From contig PAQI01000017.1 in the NCBI GenBank assembly GCA_002709235.1, forward strand, positions 48,344 through 111,049: a stretch of 62,706 nt of DNA. The letters are read 5' to 3'. The DNA is from Hirschia sp. (GTDB lineage Bacteria > Pseudomonadota > Alphaproteobacteria > Caulobacterales > Hyphomonadaceae). The position numbers were made by a program, and so were the translations under genes. The notes beneath the pieces were generated by a model. It saw nothing but the letters and a program-made list of their open reading frames with translations, searched no databases and was not told where the DNA came from. This document shows positions 62,419 through 62,706 of this stretch, in pieces (within the stretch, counting starts at the first letter, position 1; each line of letters opens with the position of its first letter).

Positions 62419-62706
62419 ATGGACGCTGTTTCTTCTGCCCCCGCCAAACCCTCCACCGGCCCGACCGAAGAGACTGTATTGTCCGTGAAACATTATACGG
62501 ACAGGCTGTTTTCCTTCCGGCTGACACGCCCGGCCGGATTTCGGTTTCGCTCAGGCGAGTTCGTGATGATCGGTTTGCCCAAGGAGAATGGCAAACCCTT
62601 GCTGCGGGCCTATTCGATCGCCTCCCCGTCATGGGATGAGGAGCTTGAATTCTATTCCATCAAGGTTCCCGATGGCCCGCTGACATCAAGGCTGGCGCAG
62701 ATCCAG
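62419..62706 (+). CDS. fpr: Ferredoxin--NADP+ reductase, N-terminal part
   Basis: Runs off the right edge after 96 codons. The visible part reads through 'YTDRLFSFRLTRPAGFRFRS', 'GEFVMIGL' and 'LLRAYSIASP', the last being the FAD-binding Arg-x-Tyr-Ser signature of bacterial flavodoxin/ferredoxin-NADP reductases. Fpr moves electrons between NADPH and ferredoxin or flavodoxin, often under oxidative-stress control. The ATG at 62419 fits the family start. The NADP-binding domain lies outside the window. Confidence 0.9.
   Translation, partial: MDAVSSAPAKPSTGPTEETVLSVKHYTDRLFSFRLTRPAGFRFRSGEFVMIGLPKENGKPLLRAYSIASPSWDEELEFYSIKVPDGPLTSRLAQIQ

Noticed and set aside
1-62706. tRNA, rRNA, CRISPR, transposase or integrase genes
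   Set aside because: Scanning both strands I saw no cloverleaf T-loop signatures, repeat-spacer periodicity or recombinase motifs; small RNAs below recognition by eye may have been missed.

Overview
The window looks like chromosomal DNA of a marine-type alphaproteobacterium, most likely from the Hyphomonadaceae/Maricaulales group. This rests on the GC-rich coding bias, the ChvI-ChvG pair followed by nitrogen-type PTS genes, the FtsX-DUF218-PlsC-DUF2125 run, an Oar-like TonB receptor with a carboxypeptidase-regulatory domain, and an alphaproteobacterial ornithine decarboxylase with a structured leader. The taxon is inferred from gene content, not from a marker gene. No rRNA, tRNA, transposase, integrase or CRISPR array was recognised.

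Layout. 1-3081 (+): end of ftsX, a DUF218 protein, plsC and a DUF2125 protein (envelope). 3136-11354: a serine hydrolase, ahcY with an upstream palindrome, an EF-hand protein, rarD, asd, a SnoaL-like protein, an RsmC-like methyltransferase and rsuA. 11458-15309 (+): TonB receptor, YfiR-like protein and MscS channel. 15323-17386: four small secreted proteins, two of them paralogous. 17439-24803 (-): a spermidine locus (carboxynorspermidine decarboxylase, carboxyspermidine dehydrogenase, ornithine decarboxylase) interrupted by two ParDE-type toxin-antitoxin pairs, a QEGLA/DUF1704 protein and dispersed repeats. 25210-33277: serine hydrolase, glycosyltransferase, putA, palindromic repeats, leuB, a histidine phosphatase and leuD. 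33876-40865 (-): alpha-2-macroglobulin and PBP1C. 41004-47186: small membrane protein, SpoU methyltransferase, isoaspartyl peptidase, quinone oxidoreductase, ptsH, PTS EIIA, chvG, chvI. 47320-54702: APC permease, TIR protein, small SnoaL/DUF1330 proteins, SH3 protein and the agmatine-to-putrescine pair aguB-aguA. 54895-62706: Oar-like receptor, GT39 transferase, msrA, a lone HlyD-type adaptor and the start of fpr.

Polyamine supply is a recurring theme. The window encodes two routes to putrescine (ornithine decarboxylase; agmatine deiminase plus N-carbamoylputrescine amidase), the enzyme that makes aspartate semialdehyde (Asd), and both enzymes of the carboxyspermidine route that joins putrescine and aspartate semialdehyde into spermidine. 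The most striking observation is that the carboxyspermidine dehydrogenase carries an in-frame, AT-rich C-terminal extension of about 96 residues that reads as a barstar (ribonuclease inhibitor) domain. It lies beside a toxin-antitoxin cassette bracketed by direct repeats of about 225 bp. I know of no described system with this arrangement.
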